Below the pieces are notes generated by a model. It worked only from the letters and a program-made list of their open reading frames with translations. It was not told the DNA's origin and did not search any database. From the NCBI RefSeq assembly GCF_001984155.1, contig NZ_MTQO01000051.1, positions 186,001 to 250,000 of the forward strand: DNA of 64,000 nt. The letters are read 5' to 3'. Origin of the DNA: Actinosynnema sp. ALI-1.44 (GTDB taxonomy: Bacteria; Actinomycetota; Actinomycetes; Mycobacteriales; Pseudonocardiaceae). The position numbers were made by a program, and so were the translations under genes. Below, piece by piece: positions 25,894 through 35,700 of the stretch; within the stretch, counting starts at the first letter, position 1, and each line of letters starts with the position of its first letter.

Positions 25894-26985
25894 ATGCGCA
25901 CTGTGATCGTCGGAGCGGGCCTGGTCGGGCTCACCACGGCGGCTTCGCTGCGGCTGATCGGGCACGAGGTCACCGTGCTGGAACACGCGCCGGAGGTGCG
26001 AGCCGTCGGGGCAGGCATCGGGCTGTGGCCCAATGCGCTGCGCGAGTTCGACACGGTCGGCCTTGATGTCCGGAGCATGGGCAAGACCGTCGACGCCTGG
26101 TTCTACGACGCCGCCGGATGCCCGATGCGCGCGGACGGCTACGACGTCGTCGACCACCAGTTCCTGATGGTTCCGCGTTCGGACCTGAACAACCTGCTCG
26201 CCGACACCGTCGGCAGGGACAAGATCCGCCTCGCAACCCACGTCACCGGCTTCACCGAGCACGACACGCACGTGGCGGTGCACCTCGCCGACGGGGAGCA
26301 CGTGCAGGCGGACCTGCTGATCGGAGCGGACGGGGTGTACTCCGACGTCCGCGCCACCCTGCTGCCCGGCAGCGAGGCGATCACGCACGCGGGCAACTAC
26401 GCCTGGCGGGCCGTGGTGCCCTCCGGCGACGAGCGGCCGGAAGGCACGATCCTCACCCTCGGCTCCGCGCGGACCCGTGGCGGGTACACCCGAGTCGCGG
26501 AAGGACAGACAATGTGGATGATCAACCAGTTCGACGCCGGGGAACTGGTCGGCAGCAAGAAGGACCGGGCGCTGCGGCGGGCCCGCAACGTGGCCGCGTC
26601 CGGCTGGCACGACGAACTGCTGGCGATGATCGCCGCGACCCCGGAGGAAGCCATCCTGGAGAACCAGATCATGGTCGTCCCCGAGTTGCCGCGCTGGACC
26701 ACCGACCGGGTCGCGCTGATCGGAGACGCCGCACACGGCCTGTCCCCGCACATCGCGGCGGGCGGCACCCTCGGCATCGAGGACGTCGGCGTGCTGCGTA
26801 CCGAACTGGCCGACGAGCCCGACACAGCCAAGGCCCTCGCCCGCTACGAAAGCGCCCGCATGGCCCGGTTCGAGCAGGTACGTGCACACTCCGCCGCCGT
26901 CGAGCACGCCGAGGGACCCGCCGACACCGCCGAGCGCTACACCGCCTTCAGCCACTGGATGCTCAACACCGCGCCCGCCACCTGA
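25894..26985 (+). CDS. FAD-dependent monooxygenase (salicylate/p-hydroxybenzoate hydroxylase fold)
   Basis: A 363-residue group A flavin monooxygenase. The dinucleotide-binding motif IVGAGLVGLTTAASL is at residues 4-18, the DG motif LLIGADGVYSDVRATL near 145, and the GD motif ALIGDAAHGLSPHIAAGG near 270, which contacts FAD ribose. It would hydroxylate an aromatic or enol substrate using NAD(P)H and O2. RBS GGGAGG lies 11 bp before the ATG. The LysR gene 78 bp away on the other strand is its likely regulator. The substrate is unknown; similar proteins also occur in antibiotic (tetracycline-type) modification. Confidence 0.88.
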   Translation: MRTVIVGAGLVGLTTAASLRLIGHEVTVLEHAPEVRAVGAGIGLWPNALREFDTVGLDVRSMGKTVDAWFYDAAGCPMRADGYDVVDHQFLMVPRSDLNNLLADTVGRDKIRLATHVTGFTEHDTHVAVHLADGEHVQADLLIGADGVYSDVRATLLPGSEAITHAGNYAWRAVVPSGDERPEGTILTLGSARTRGGYTRVAEGQTMWMINQFDAGELVGSKKDRALRRARNVAASGWHDELLAMIAATPEEAILENQIMVVPELPRWTTDRVALIGDAAHGLSPHIAAGGTLGIEDVGVLRTELADEPDTAKALARYESARMARFEQVRAHSAAVEHAEGPADTAERYTAFSHWMLNTAPAT

Positions 26986-27060
26986 ACCTCGACCACCAGA
27001 GTGATCCGAGCGGTGCGGCGGCCGGGATGTGAGGATGTGCCTCAGCCGCTGAAGGAGGAG

Positions 27061-27867
27061 ATGGTGGGGAAGAAGAAGCGCGTGCCACGCGCCGTGTACG
27101 AGAGTGCCTTGTTCGACCTGCAGGCGCGGCTGGTGCAGATGCAGGAATGGGTGCGCGCGCAGGGCGTACGCGTCGTAGTGGTGTTCGAAGGGCGTGACGC
27201 GGCAGGCAAGGGCAGCACGATCAAACGGGTGACGGAATACCTGAACCCCCGCGTCGCCCGGATCGTCGCGCTGCCCCAGCCCACCGAACGGCAACGCACC
27301 CAGTGGTACTTCCAGCGCTACATCGAGCAGCTGCCCGCGGCGGGCGAGATCGTGCTGTTCGACCGCAGTTGGTACAACCGGGCGGGCGTGGAGCGGGTGA
27401 TGGGATTCTGCACCCCGGACGAGTACCGGCGCTTCCTGCGGCAGTGCCCGATCTTCGAGCGGCTGCTCATCGAGGACGGGATCATCCTGCTGAAGTACTG
27501 GTTCTCGGTCAGCGACGAGGAGCAGGAACGCCGCTTCCGGGGGCGGCTGGAGGACCCGATGCGGCGCTGGAAGCTCTCCCCGATGGACCTGGAGTCGATC
27601 ACCCGCTGGGAGGACTACTCACGCGCGAAGGACGAGATGTTCGTCCACACCGACATCCCCGAGGCACGCTGGCACGTGGTGGAGAGCGAGGACAAGCGCA
27701 GCGCCCGCCTCAACATGATCTCGCACCTGCTGTCGATGATCCCGTACCACGAGGTGCGACGCCCGCCGCTGGAACTGCCGCCCAGGCCCGCCTCCACCGG
27801 ATACGTCCGAACGCCACGCGAACACCAGAGCCATGTCCCCGACTACGCGGGCTCCCTGCTGTCCTGA
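27061..27867 (+). CDS. ppk2: Polyphosphate kinase 2 (PPK2)
   Basis: A 268-residue single-domain PPK2. Walker A-like FEGRDAAGKGSTIKR, the lid/Walker B region VLFDRSWYNRAGVERVMGF, and RWKLSPMDLESITRWEDYSRA are all present and complete. It transfers phosphate between polyphosphate and nucleotides (class I type by length). The start at 27061 has GGAGG just upstream (AAGGAGGAGATG); an in-frame GTG at 27001 would add 20 residues without similarity. The gene stands alone between the monooxygenase and the ceramidase-like gene, both on the same strand. Confidence 0.92.
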   Translation: MVGKKKRVPRAVYESALFDLQARLVQMQEWVRAQGVRVVVVFEGRDAAGKGSTIKRVTEYLNPRVARIVALPQPTERQRTQWYFQRYIEQLPAAGEIVLFDRSWYNRAGVERVMGFCTPDEYRRFLRQCPIFERLLIEDGIILLKYWFSVSDEEQERRFRGRLEDPMRRWKLSPMDLESITRWEDYSRAKDEMFVHTDIPEARWHVVESEDKRSARLNMISHLLSMIPYHEVRRPPLELPPRPASTGYVRTPREHQSHVPDYAGSLLS

Positions 27868-27880
27868 TCACGTAGTCGTA

Positions 27881-27925
27881 CTGTCAACGAGGAGTCAACG
27901 GCCTGGCAACGGGCTGAGTGAGGGT
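27881..27925 (+). promoter_or_regulatory. SARP-type operator/promoter P4 of the ceramidase-like gene
   Basis: TCAACG at 27884 and 27895 and GCAACG at 27906 are exactly 11 bp apart. Aligned to P1-P3, the last repeat begins at 27903 and GAGGGT (27920-27925) sits 17 bp on, at the -10 position. The predicted start (about 27932) coincides with the ATG at 27933, so the message may be leaderless. GAGGG could instead serve as a ribosome-binding site for a longer transcript. Confidence 0.55.
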
Positions 27926-27932
27926 GACTCCC

Positions 27933-29444
27933 ATGACCACCAATCGAAGAAGCTTCCTCACTGCCACCGCTGCGGGTGTCGGTGCGTTCGCCCTCGGCGC
28001 GGGCAAGGCTGGTGCCGCGTCCCGCGAAGCCGCGAGCGGCGACGTGTGGGGTGTCACCGTCGACTCGCGCGTGATCACCCCATCGGACGAACGCGTACCG
28101 GACACCGGCAACGACTTCATGTCCGGCTACGGCGTCGACCGGCGGGCGGCCACCGGTACGGAACTCGAGCTGTGGATCCGTTGCCTGATCCTCTGGGACA
28201 ACGGGACGCCCAACGTCATGGTCACTGCCGATGTGCACAGTTTCTCCGCCGAGATGCACGACCAGATCCGGGCCGGGCTCGCCGAGGTGGGCATCGGGGG
28301 CGGCGACTTCGTCATCGCCGGGACGCACACCCACTGCGGGCCGACGCTCAGCGATCCGCCGCACTCGGGGATCCTGCAGGGACTCACGCCGGAGGACCGC
28401 GAATGCGTACAGGCGTACAGCGACTGGCTGGTCGGTGAAGTCGTCGACTTCGTCAAGTACAACCTCGAACAGACGCCCGTCCAGTGCACCCTCGACTACG
28501 ACTTCGCCACGACAGCGTTCGCGGGCAACCGGGAAGGCCTGCCCGACGTCGACCACGCGGTCCCGGTGCTCACCGCGCGGCAGACCGACAACGGTGATGT
28601 CGTGGCGATCCTGTTCGGATACGCGTGTCACCCGGTTGCCCGCAACTTGAGCGACAAGTACAACTCGGACTTCCCCGGTAAAGCAGTCGAACTGCTGCAG
28701 GAACGCTACCCGGTCGCCACCGCGCTCTACCTCACCGGCGCCGCGGGCGACCAGAACCCGGTGGACTCCGGGCCGGGCGTGGAGGAGAGGTTCGGGCAGC
28801 AGCTCGCCGACGCTGTCGCATCCATTGTGGACAACGGCGGTACCCCGGTGACCGGGCCGCTGATCACCGACTACCGGTTGGCGCACCTGGATTTCGACCT
28901 CGACCAGGTGTCGCGGCCGCAACTGCGCCAGCTGTACCAGCGGCGGGTGAACGGACAGCTGGACCCCGCGAACAGCGACCCGACAGCCTTGCTCGTCGCC
29001 CAGCGGCACGCCCGGTGGATGCTCGAGCAGATCGACGGCGACACCGTGCCCACCGAGGTCGAACTGACCCTGCACCTGTGGACGTTCAACCCGGACAACC
29101 CGATCCGCATCCTCGCCATGGGCGGCGAACCTGTGGTCGGCTACTCGTTGGGCTACAAGGAGGAGTTCGGCGGCAGCGAACGGCTGTGGGTGGCGGGCTA
29201 CGCGGGCCACGTGCCCGGCTACATCCCCACCAACCACTACCTGACCGACAAACCCGGCTATCCCTCCGGCTACAACGCGGACCGCCCCGAGGTCGCCGGG
29301 ATCGGCACCGCCGCACCCGCCTACACCTACCCGTGCCGGTTGCGGGTCGGGATCGAGGAGAAGATCGACACGGTGGTGCGCACGATGGTGGACGGGTCGA
29401 AGCCGGACGGCTTGGTGACGCGGTCCCAGACCAGGAGACGTTGA
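27933..29444 (+). CDS. Tat-exported neutral/alkaline ceramidase-like hydrolase
   Basis: 503 residues. The N-terminus TNRRSFLTATAAGVGAFALGAGKAGA is a twin-arginine signal. The body shows GTHTHCGP (zinc ligands and catalytic Ser-like loop of neutral ceramidases appear as GTHTHS/CGP), CHPVARN, NSDFPGKAVELL and YLTGAAGDQNP. All are signatures of the neutral/alkaline non-lysosomal ceramidase superfamily, here in a shorter form than the ~650-residue classical enzymes. It probably cleaves an amide bond of a lipid or aminolipid outside the cell. The ATG at 27933 is preferred because the Tat signal begins there. Preceded by operator P4, and followed by a strong bidirectional terminator. Confidence 0.75.
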   Translation: MTTNRRSFLTATAAGVGAFALGAGKAGAASREAASGDVWGVTVDSRVITPSDERVPDTGNDFMSGYGVDRRAATGTELELWIRCLILWDNGTPNVMVTADVHSFSAEMHDQIRAGLAEVGIGGGDFVIAGTHTHCGPTLSDPPHSGILQGLTPEDRECVQAYSDWLVGEVVDFVKYNLEQTPVQCTLDYDFATTAFAGNREGLPDVDHAVPVLTARQTDNGDVVAILFGYACHPVARNLSDKYNSDFPGKAVELLQERYPVATALYLTGAAGDQNPVDSGPGVEERFGQQLADAVASIVDNGGTPVTGPLITDYRLAHLDFDLDQVSRPQLRQLYQRRVNGQLDPANSDPTALLVAQRHARWMLEQIDGDTVPTEVELTLHLWTFNPDNPIRILAMGGEPVVGYSLGYKEEFGGSERLWVAGYAGHVPGYIPTNHYLTDKPGYPSGYNADRPEVAGIGTAAPAYTYPCRLRVGIEEKIDTVVRTMVDGSKPDGLVTRSQTRRR

Positions 29445-29478
29445 GCGGCCCGGTGGCGAATGGGCTTTCACGGCACGA

Positions 29479-29513
29479 AAAGGCGGCTGGGTGATGATCA
29501 CCCAGCCGCCTTT
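29479..29513. terminator. Bidirectional terminator between convergent genes
   Basis: A perfect 17-bp stem (AAAGGCGGCTGGGTGAT, one-base loop, then its complement) with A-run before and T-run after, so it can stop transcription from either side: the ceramidase-like gene (ends 29444) and the NlpC/P60 gene (ends 29522). Confidence 0.9.
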
Positions 29514-29521
29514 CGCGTTGG

Positions 29522-31045
29522 TTACCGCACCCGCTGGTTGAGGTCGCCGCCGATCTGGAAAGCGGTCACCGAGTCCGTGTTCACGGTGTACCACTCGGCG
29601 TCGAGATCGCCTTCCTTCACGTCGAGCGCGTCACCGCGCTGCACCGCGATCCGTTCCCCGTCGATCTGGAACCCGGTCACGCCGTCGGCCTGGTGCACCA
29701 GCGGCGCGTCCAGGTCGCCCTCCTTGACGTACAGGCTCCCGCCCTCGGCGAACGCGATCCGGTCGGTGTCCAGCTGGAAGTCCGTCACCGAGTCCGTGTT
29801 CACCGTCTCCCAGCCGGGGCCGAGGTCGCCTTCCTTGACCAGCAGGGCACCGGACGTGGTCAGCACCGCGACCCGGTCACCGGACAACTGGTAGCTCCGC
29901 ACGGTCTCGTCCTGCAGGATCGGGTCCGCGTCCAGCGCGTCGTCCTTGACGTACAGGCTCGTGCCCTCGGTGTACGCGATCCGCCTGCCGTGCAACTGGA
30001 AGCTGGTCGCCGAGTCGGCGTCGACGGTGTACCAGTCAGCGGTCACCTCGCCTTCCTTGACCAGCACGGCGCCGTCGTCGGTCAGTACGCCGATCCGGTC
30101 GCCTTCCAGCTGGAACTTCTTCACCCCGGTGGCCACCTGGACCGGTGCCGCGTCGAGCTCGCCCTCGGCCACGTACAGGGTCTCGCCTTCGGTGAACGCG
30201 ATCCGGTCGCCGTCGAGCTGGAAGTCGGTGACCGAGTCCGGGTTCACCGTGACCGAGCCGGGATCGAGGTCGCCTTCCTTGACCGACAGCGCGCCGTCGT
30301 CGGTCAGCACGCCGATCCGCTCACCCGCCAGCTGGAACTTCTTGACGTCGCCTTCCTGGAGGATCGGTTCGGCGTCCAGCGGGCCGTCCTTGGCCCACAG
30401 GTCGGTGCCGTCGGTGTAGGCGATCCGGTTCACGCCGGGTGCGGGTTGCCCGGACGTGCCTGCCTCGAACAGCCGGACGGCTCCGGCGTAGCCGCTGCGC
30501 GTCGCCGACGCCATCCGCACCTTCAGGCCGGAGCTGGGTGCCTCGACCATCCACCCGTCACCGGCGTAGATCGACACGTGGCTGATGTTGCCCTTGGAGT
30601 TGCGGAAGAACATCAGGTCACCGGGCAGCAGCGGATCGAGGCCCTCCGCCGGGGCGAACCGGTCGACGGCGCGGGACGTCTGGAACTGGGACCCGCTGGT
30701 CCCGTCGATGATGTCCTCGCCGACCGACAGGAAGTACGCGAACCGCACCAGTCCGGAGCAGTCCAGTCCCTTGACGCGGCAGTCGTTCGGCGCGCCGTTC
30801 TGGGGATCGCAGATGCCGAAGCTCGGGCCGGGTTGCCCGGGGACGTGCCCGCCGCCCCACGAGTAGTCGAGGCCGATCTGGTCGCAGGCGTGCAGCACGG
30901 CCGCGTTGGCCTGGTCGGCGGCTCCGTCGGCGAGCACGCCGCACGCCGGGGCCGCCGAGGCGGTGGGCGACGTCAGCACCATCGTGGTGCACAACAGCAG
31001 CAACGCCGCCAGTGCCGCCCTGATTCGCATGCCGGGCATGGACAT
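29522..31045 (-). CDS. Secreted NlpC/P60 peptidoglycan hydrolase fused to eight beta-propeller-like repeats
   Basis: 507 residues. Signal peptide ~1-31, then an NlpC/P60 catalytic domain (~45-195) with Cys96 in GLDCSGLVRFAY and His156 in ISHVSIYAGDGWMVEA; it should cleave peptide stems of peptidoglycan. From residue ~205 to the end come eight repeats of alternating 36 and 38 residues. Odd copies read RIAYTEGTSLYVKDD...; even copies RIGVLTDDGALLVKEGDLDPGW...TVNTDSVTDFQLDGD. Eight copies of this size could close into a beta-propeller, presumably binding wall carbohydrate or protein. The start at 31045 follows GAGGGG; ATG at 31039 has better spacing. It begins 5 bp after the stop of the GH19-like gene, which carries the same repeats, so the two form an operon. 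Confidence 0.85.
   Translation of the reverse strand: MSMPGMRIRAALAALLLLCTTMVLTSPTASAAPACGVLADGAADQANAAVLHACDQIGLDYSWGGGHVPGQPGPSFGICDPQNGAPNDCRVKGLDCSGLVRFAYFLSVGEDIIDGTSGSQFQTSRAVDRFAPAEGLDPLLPGDLMFFRNSKGNISHVSIYAGDGWMVEAPSSGLKVRMASATRSGYAGAVRLFEAGTSGQPAPGVNRIAYTDGTDLWAKDGPLDAEPILQEGDVKKFQLAGERIGVLTDDGALSVKEGDLDPGSVTVNPDSVTDFQLDGDRIAFTEGETLYVAEGELDAAPVQVATGVKKFQLEGDRIGVLTDDGAVLVKEGEVTADWYTVDADSATSFQLHGRRIAYTEGTSLYVKDDALDADPILQDETVRSYQLSGDRVAVLTTSGALLVKEGDLGPGWETVNTDSVTDFQLDTDRIAFAEGGSLYVKEGDLDAPLVHQADGVTGFQIDGERIAVQRGDALDVKEGDLDAEWYTVNTDSVTAFQIGGDLNQRVR
29525..30433 (-). repeat. Eight tandem ~114-bp coding repeats in the NlpC/P60 gene
   Basis: These encode the alternating 36/38-residue units described for the NlpC/P60 protein. 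Two-unit (~222 bp) blocks are highly similar at DNA level within the gene and to those at 31609-32496. Confidence 0.85.
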
Positions 31046-31050
31046 TCCCC

Positions 31051-32601
31051 TCACCGGTTGCAGTTGATGTGACCGGCGGGCAGTTCGCCGTTGTTGTAGT
31101 AGCGCAACGCCGCCTGGAAGTCGCTGCACCGCTCCGCGTCCTCGCGCTGGCTGGGCGCGTAACCGATGTTGCGGTTGACGCCGCCCATGTAGAGGTTGTC
31201 CGCGTGGGCGTTGGTGTTGGCTCGCGCGACCGTCCAGTACCAGCGGGCGACCGGCGCGCTGAGCCCGAGGGAGGCCGCGGCGTCGGGGTCGTTGACGAGG
31301 TCGTGTCCGAGGTACGCGCCCGCGCTGCGGTAGTTGTCCACGCCGGTGAGCTGGATGTAGCCGCGGCCGCGGTACCTGCTGCCGTTCCCGGCTTCACCGG
31401 CGTTGTAGCGGAAGCCGCTTTCGTTGCGCAGGGTCGCGAGGAACGCCGCGATCCGGGCCGGGTTGTTGATCTCGCCCTCGTCCATGGCCTGGTTGAGCCC
31501 GGGCAGTCCCTCGACGATGAGCGCCTCGTCCGTGTCGCGGCCGAGGTAGCCGTAGATCTGCTTGAGGTCGGCGAGGGAGACGTAGGTGTCGCCGCTGCCC
31601 GACTGGGTCGGCGCCAGCAGTTGCACGCCGGTGACGCCGCCCTCGTCGGCGACGAACCACCCTGGGTCGAGGTCGCCCTCCTTGACCAGCAGGTTGCCGT
31701 TCTGGATCACCGCGACCCGGTCACCGTCGAGGTCGAACGCCGTCACGTCGTCGTCCTGCTGGATCGGCGGCGAGTCGAGGTCGCCATCGGTGATCCACAA
31801 CGACTTGCCCTCGGCGAACGCGATCCGCTCGCCGTCGAGCTGGAAGTCGGTCACCGAGTCGGCGTCGATGGTCGCCCAGCCCGGTTCCAGGTCCCCGCCT
31901 TTGACCAGCAGCGCCCCGGCGGTCGTCAGCACGCCCACCCGGTCCTTGTCCAGCTGGAACTTCTCGACGCCACCCTCCTGGAAGATCGGCGGCGCGTCCA
32001 GTTCGCCTTCGAGCGCCCACAGGTCGGTGCCCTCGGTGTAGGCGATGCGGTCGTCCTCCAGCTGGAAGTCGGTGACCGAGTCCGTGTTCACCTCGGCCCA
32101 GCCGGGGTCGAGGTCGCCTTCCTTGACCAGCAGCGCGCCCTCGTCGGTCAGGACGGCGATCCGGTCGCCTTCGAGCTGGAACTTCTTGACGTTGTCGTGC
32201 TGCGGGATGATCTCCCCGTCGAGGCCGCCGTCGACCGCGTACAGCTTGGTGCCCTCGGTGAACGCGATCCGGCCGTCGCGGATCTGGAAGTCGGTGACCG
32301 AGTCCGTGTTCACCTCGGCCCAGCCGGGGTCGAGGTCGCCTTCCTTGACCAGCAGCGCGCCCTCGTCGGTGAGCACGGCGATCCGGTCGCCGTCGAGCTC
32401 GAACTTCTTGATGCCGTCGCCCTGCGGCACCCATTCGGCGTCCAGTCCACCCTCCTTGACGTAGAGGGTGTCGCCTTCCAGGACGGCGATGCGGCTGTCC
32501 TGGGTGGGTGGCGGTTGTGCTGCCGCGTGCGGCGCGACGAGCACCCCTGTCGCCAAACTCACGGCGCAGAGGGCAAGGATTGGTCTAAGTCGGTGAGTCA
32601 C
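31051..32601 (-). CDS. Secreted GH19-like chitinase/endolysin with eight N-terminal beta-propeller-like repeats
   Basis: 516 residues. Signal peptide ~1-29, then eight repeats (~36-331; lengths 37, 38, 36, 38, 36, 38, 36, 37) of the same family as in the NlpC/P60 neighbour. The C-terminal ~180 residues are a GH19-type lysozyme/chitinase domain: AAFLATLRNESGFRYNAGEAGNGSRYRGRGYIQLTGVDNYRSAG, with acidic residues in NESG and AGEAG at the expected catalytic positions. The repeat block precedes the enzyme here but follows it in the neighbour. Start GTG at 32601 with GGGAGG six bases upstream. Likely attacks chitin or the glycan strands of peptidoglycan. Promoter P5 lies upstream; the NlpC gene follows after 5 bp. 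Confidence 0.85.
   Translation of the reverse strand: MTHRLRPILALCAVSLATGVLVAPHAAAQPPPTQDSRIAVLEGDTLYVKEGGLDAEWVPQGDGIKKFELDGDRIAVLTDEGALLVKEGDLDPGWAEVNTDSVTDFQIRDGRIAFTEGTKLYAVDGGLDGEIIPQHDNVKKFQLEGDRIAVLTDEGALLVKEGDLDPGWAEVNTDSVTDFQLEDDRIAYTEGTDLWALEGELDAPPIFQEGGVEKFQLDKDRVGVLTTAGALLVKGGDLEPGWATIDADSVTDFQLDGERIAFAEGKSLWITDGDLDSPPIQQDDDVTAFDLDGDRVAVIQNGNLLVKEGDLDPGWFVADEGGVTGVQLLAPTQSGSGDTYVSLADLKQIYGYLGRDTDEALIVEGLPGLNQAMDEGEINNPARIAAFLATLRNESGFRYNAGEAGNGSRYRGRGYIQLTGVDNYRSAGAYLGHDLVNDPDAAASLGLSAPVARWYWTVARANTNAHADNLYMGGVNRNIGYAPSQREDAERCSDFQAALRYYNNGELPAGHINCNR
31609..32496 (-). repeat. Eight tandem ~111-bp coding repeats in the GH19-like gene
   Basis: Repeat 2 and repeat 4 are almost identical (both RIAVLTDEGALLVKEGDL followed by DPGWAEVNTDSVTDFQ), which suggests a recent two-unit duplication. 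The units share consensus with 29525-30433. Confidence 0.85.
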
Positions 32602-32640
32602 CGGGACCTCCCGTGTTCGCAACGGATTTCGACGCCGTCG

Positions 32641-32683
32641 AGCATGGGCAGCGCCGCCGACACGGCCTTGACGCGCGCATGAC
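32641..32683 (-). promoter_or_regulatory. Possible SARP-type operator/promoter P5 of the GH19/NlpC operon
   Basis: On the minus strand GTCA, GTCA and GTCG cores lie at 32683, 32672 and 32661, exactly 11 bp apart (GGTCATG, CGTCAAGG, GTGTCGG). CATGCT (32646-32641) begins 17 bp after the start of the last repeat, as in P1-P4. Transcription would start near 32634, 33 nt before the GTG. The core match is weaker than in P1-P3. Confidence 0.45.
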
Positions 32684-32758
32684 CGCAGGCGTCAACTTCC
32701 GGTTGGCGCGGAGGACCAGTACTGTTGTGTGACTACGTTTCGGGGGAAATGGAGGGCG

Positions 32759-35700
32759 ATGGACGGCGACCTCGAGTTCAGGATTCTTGGTCCTCTTGAG
32801 GTGGCCAGGAATGGCGCGACTGTCGCTCTGCCATCGGCCAAACAGCGGATTGTGCTGGCAACGCTGCTGCTCAAGGCGGGTCACGTTGTCGAGGTCGACG
32901 AGCTGATCGACCACCTGTGGCAGGAAGACGTCCCTTCCGCGGCCCGGGCGACCGCGCAGGCGTACGTGATGCGCCTGCGCCGGGCGTTGGGCGAACCGAC
33001 CGAGGGCGCGGGCGTCCTTCGCACCCACCAGAACGGTTATCTGCTCACCGTCGCGCCGGAACAGTTCGACCTCACCAGGTTCACCGCCATTTTGGACAAA
33101 GCAGACATAGCGGCCCGTGCGCGGGATCGGCCTGCCGAGGCCGCGTACCTGCACGAGGCGCTGTCGTTGTGGCGTGGCCGCCCCCTGTCGAACGTGTCAT
33201 CCGACTCGTTGCGCCGCAAGGAGATCCCGTGGCTGGACGAGTCACGCCTGCGTGCGCTGGAGCGAAGGATCCAGATCGACCTCGAATCCGGCCGTCACCG
33301 TGAGACGATCAGCGAGCTGCAGGTCCTGATCAGCGAGTACCCGTTGCGGGAGCAGTTCTGGACACAGCTGATGCTCGCGCTGTACCGGGCCAGTCGCCAG
33401 GCGGACGCGCTGGACGCGTACCGCAGGCTGAACAAGACCCTCGCCGACGAGCTGGGCCTGAGCCCGGGTGAGGAGGCGCAGCGGCTGCACGCCGCGATCC
33501 TCAACCAGGACTTGCAACTGGCCACGCCGCAGCCGCAACCCGCCGTCACCGCCACGACCCGTGAACCGAGCACACTGCCGCCGGACATGGCGGACTTCGT
33601 CGGACGGCAGGAGGAGATCGCGGCCGTCACCGAACTCCTGACGCCCCGACCGGACGAGCGCACGCAGCGCCTGGTCGTGCTGTCCGGTGCGCCCGGGGTG
33701 GGCAAGACCGCGCTTGCCGTACACATAGGACACAAGGTCGCCCGGCACTTCCCGGACGGCGTCCTGCACGTGAACCTGCTCGGGTACGCGCCCGGCGCGC
33801 CGCTGACCGTCCGCCGCGCGCTCACGCACCTGTTGCGCACGTTGGGGATGCGCCCCGAGCAGGTTCCGCTGGACCTGGACGAGCAGATCGACCTCTACCG
33901 GTCGCTGCTGGCCGGGCAACGCCGGTTGATCCTGCTGGACAACGCGATCAGCCCGGACCAGGTACGCCCGTTGCTGCCTGCCGGACCGGGCTGCGCGGTA
34001 CTGGTCACCAGTCGCAACGAACTGCGCGGCCTCACCGCGTTGCAGGGCGCGCGCCGGATACCCGTCCTGCCGTTGCGCGAGGGCGACGCGCGGCAGTTGC
34101 TCGCGGAGATCGCGGGCCCCGAGTTCGTCGCGGCGGAACCGGGCGCCAGCAACGAACTGGTGCAGCTGTGCGGACGGTTACCGCTCGCGGTGCGGATCGC
34201 GGCGACCAACCTGTCCAGCCGGTCGAAGACCACGGTCACCGACTACGTCTCGGAACTGCAGCGCGCCAACCGGCTCGCGGACCTGGCCATCGACGGTGAC
34301 GAGGAAGCAGCGGTGTACAGCGCTTTCGGGCTGTCCTACGAGATGCTCAAGCCCGAACCGCGGCACCTGTTCCGGATGCTCGGCCTGGTCCCGGGAACCG
34401 ACTTCACCACAACGGCCGCGGCGGCGCTGACCGACGAGCCCGTCGAGTTGGTGCGCAAACTGCTCGACCAGCTGGCCTCGGCCAGTCTGATCCAGCACCA
34501 TTCGCCCGGCCGGTACCAGTTCCACGATCTGTTGCGGCTCTACGCGAACCACCGCGCGTACACCGAGGAGAGCGAGGAGCGCAGGACCGCGGCCCTGCAG
34601 CGGTTGTACGAGTTCTACCTCACCACCGCGGACGCCGCGGCAGGCACACTCAACCCCGATCTGGCCCGGCTGTCGCGGACGGTGCCGTTGCCCACCACCA
34701 CCGTCGCCCAGATCACCGACCGCAGGACAGCCGTCGAATGGCTCAACAACGAACGGAGCAACCTCGTCGCGGCCGTCGAACACGCCGCGAAGGACGAGTC
34801 GTGCAAGGCGATCGGCTGGCACCTCGCCGACGTGATCGCCGGATACCTGCACCTGCGGCGGCACGACGGCGACCTGCTGGCGACCGCGACGGTGGCGTTG
34901 GACGTCGCCCGTGGCCAGCACGACCAGGTCGCGGAGGCGACCACGCTCAACACGCTGGGCGTGCTGTACTGGAGCGTAGGCGACTACCCCACCGCACTTG
35001 ACCACTTCGGACGGTCGCTGAGCCTGCACAAGGCGGCCGGTCACGCCCTCGGCGCCAGCACGACGCTGACCAACCAGGGCGTGGTGTACCTCGAGGACGG
35101 CAGGGTCCTCGAAGCCGCCCGCGCGTTCAGCGAGGCCCTGCAACTCGGCCAGAACGCGGGAGCGGGAGGACACGCGGCGGTCGCACTGGCCAGGCTGGGA
35201 CACGCCCGGCTGGAGATGGGCGAACTGGCCACCGCCAAGCAACACCTCGAACAAGCGCTGACCACGTGCCGCGCGCTGCGGCTGACGCACACCGAGGCGA
35301 CCGTGCTCAACACCCTCGGTGCGGTGCACCTGAGGCTCGGCGAGTTCGACCAGGCCATCGCGTGCCACGAGGAAGCCCTCGAGCACTACCGGCTGTTGGG
35401 TTCGCGGCACGACCAGGCCGAGGTGCTGCAGAACCTGGCGGCGGTGCACCGCGACAGCCGCCGGTTCCCGTCGGCGGTCGACTACGGTACGCGGGCACTG
35501 GAGCTGGCCAGGCAGACCAGGAACGTCCGGTTCGAAGTGGACACCCTGAACACGATCGGCACGGCGAGGCAAGGCATGCGGGACTGGCGGACCGCGCTGG
35601 ACCAGCACGGCACCGCGCTGGGGCTGGCACAGCGAATCGGCTACCGGCAGGGCGAGATCACCGCACTGATCGGCCTGGCCGGTGCCCGCATGGGCTTGGA

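Noticed and set aside
25816-27294. Minus-strand frame continuing upstream of the LysR gene for ~490 codons
   Set aside because: It is antisense to the monooxygenase and PPK2 genes, which have clear motifs and ribosome-binding sites; a GC-rich shadow.
29525-32496. Repeat arrays as a CRISPR
   Set aside because: The repeats are coding, contiguous, in frame and ~111 bp long without spacers.
32708-34239. Various long antisense frames in the SARP2 and other genes
   Set aside because: Third-position GC bias produces them throughout the window; none shows a motif.
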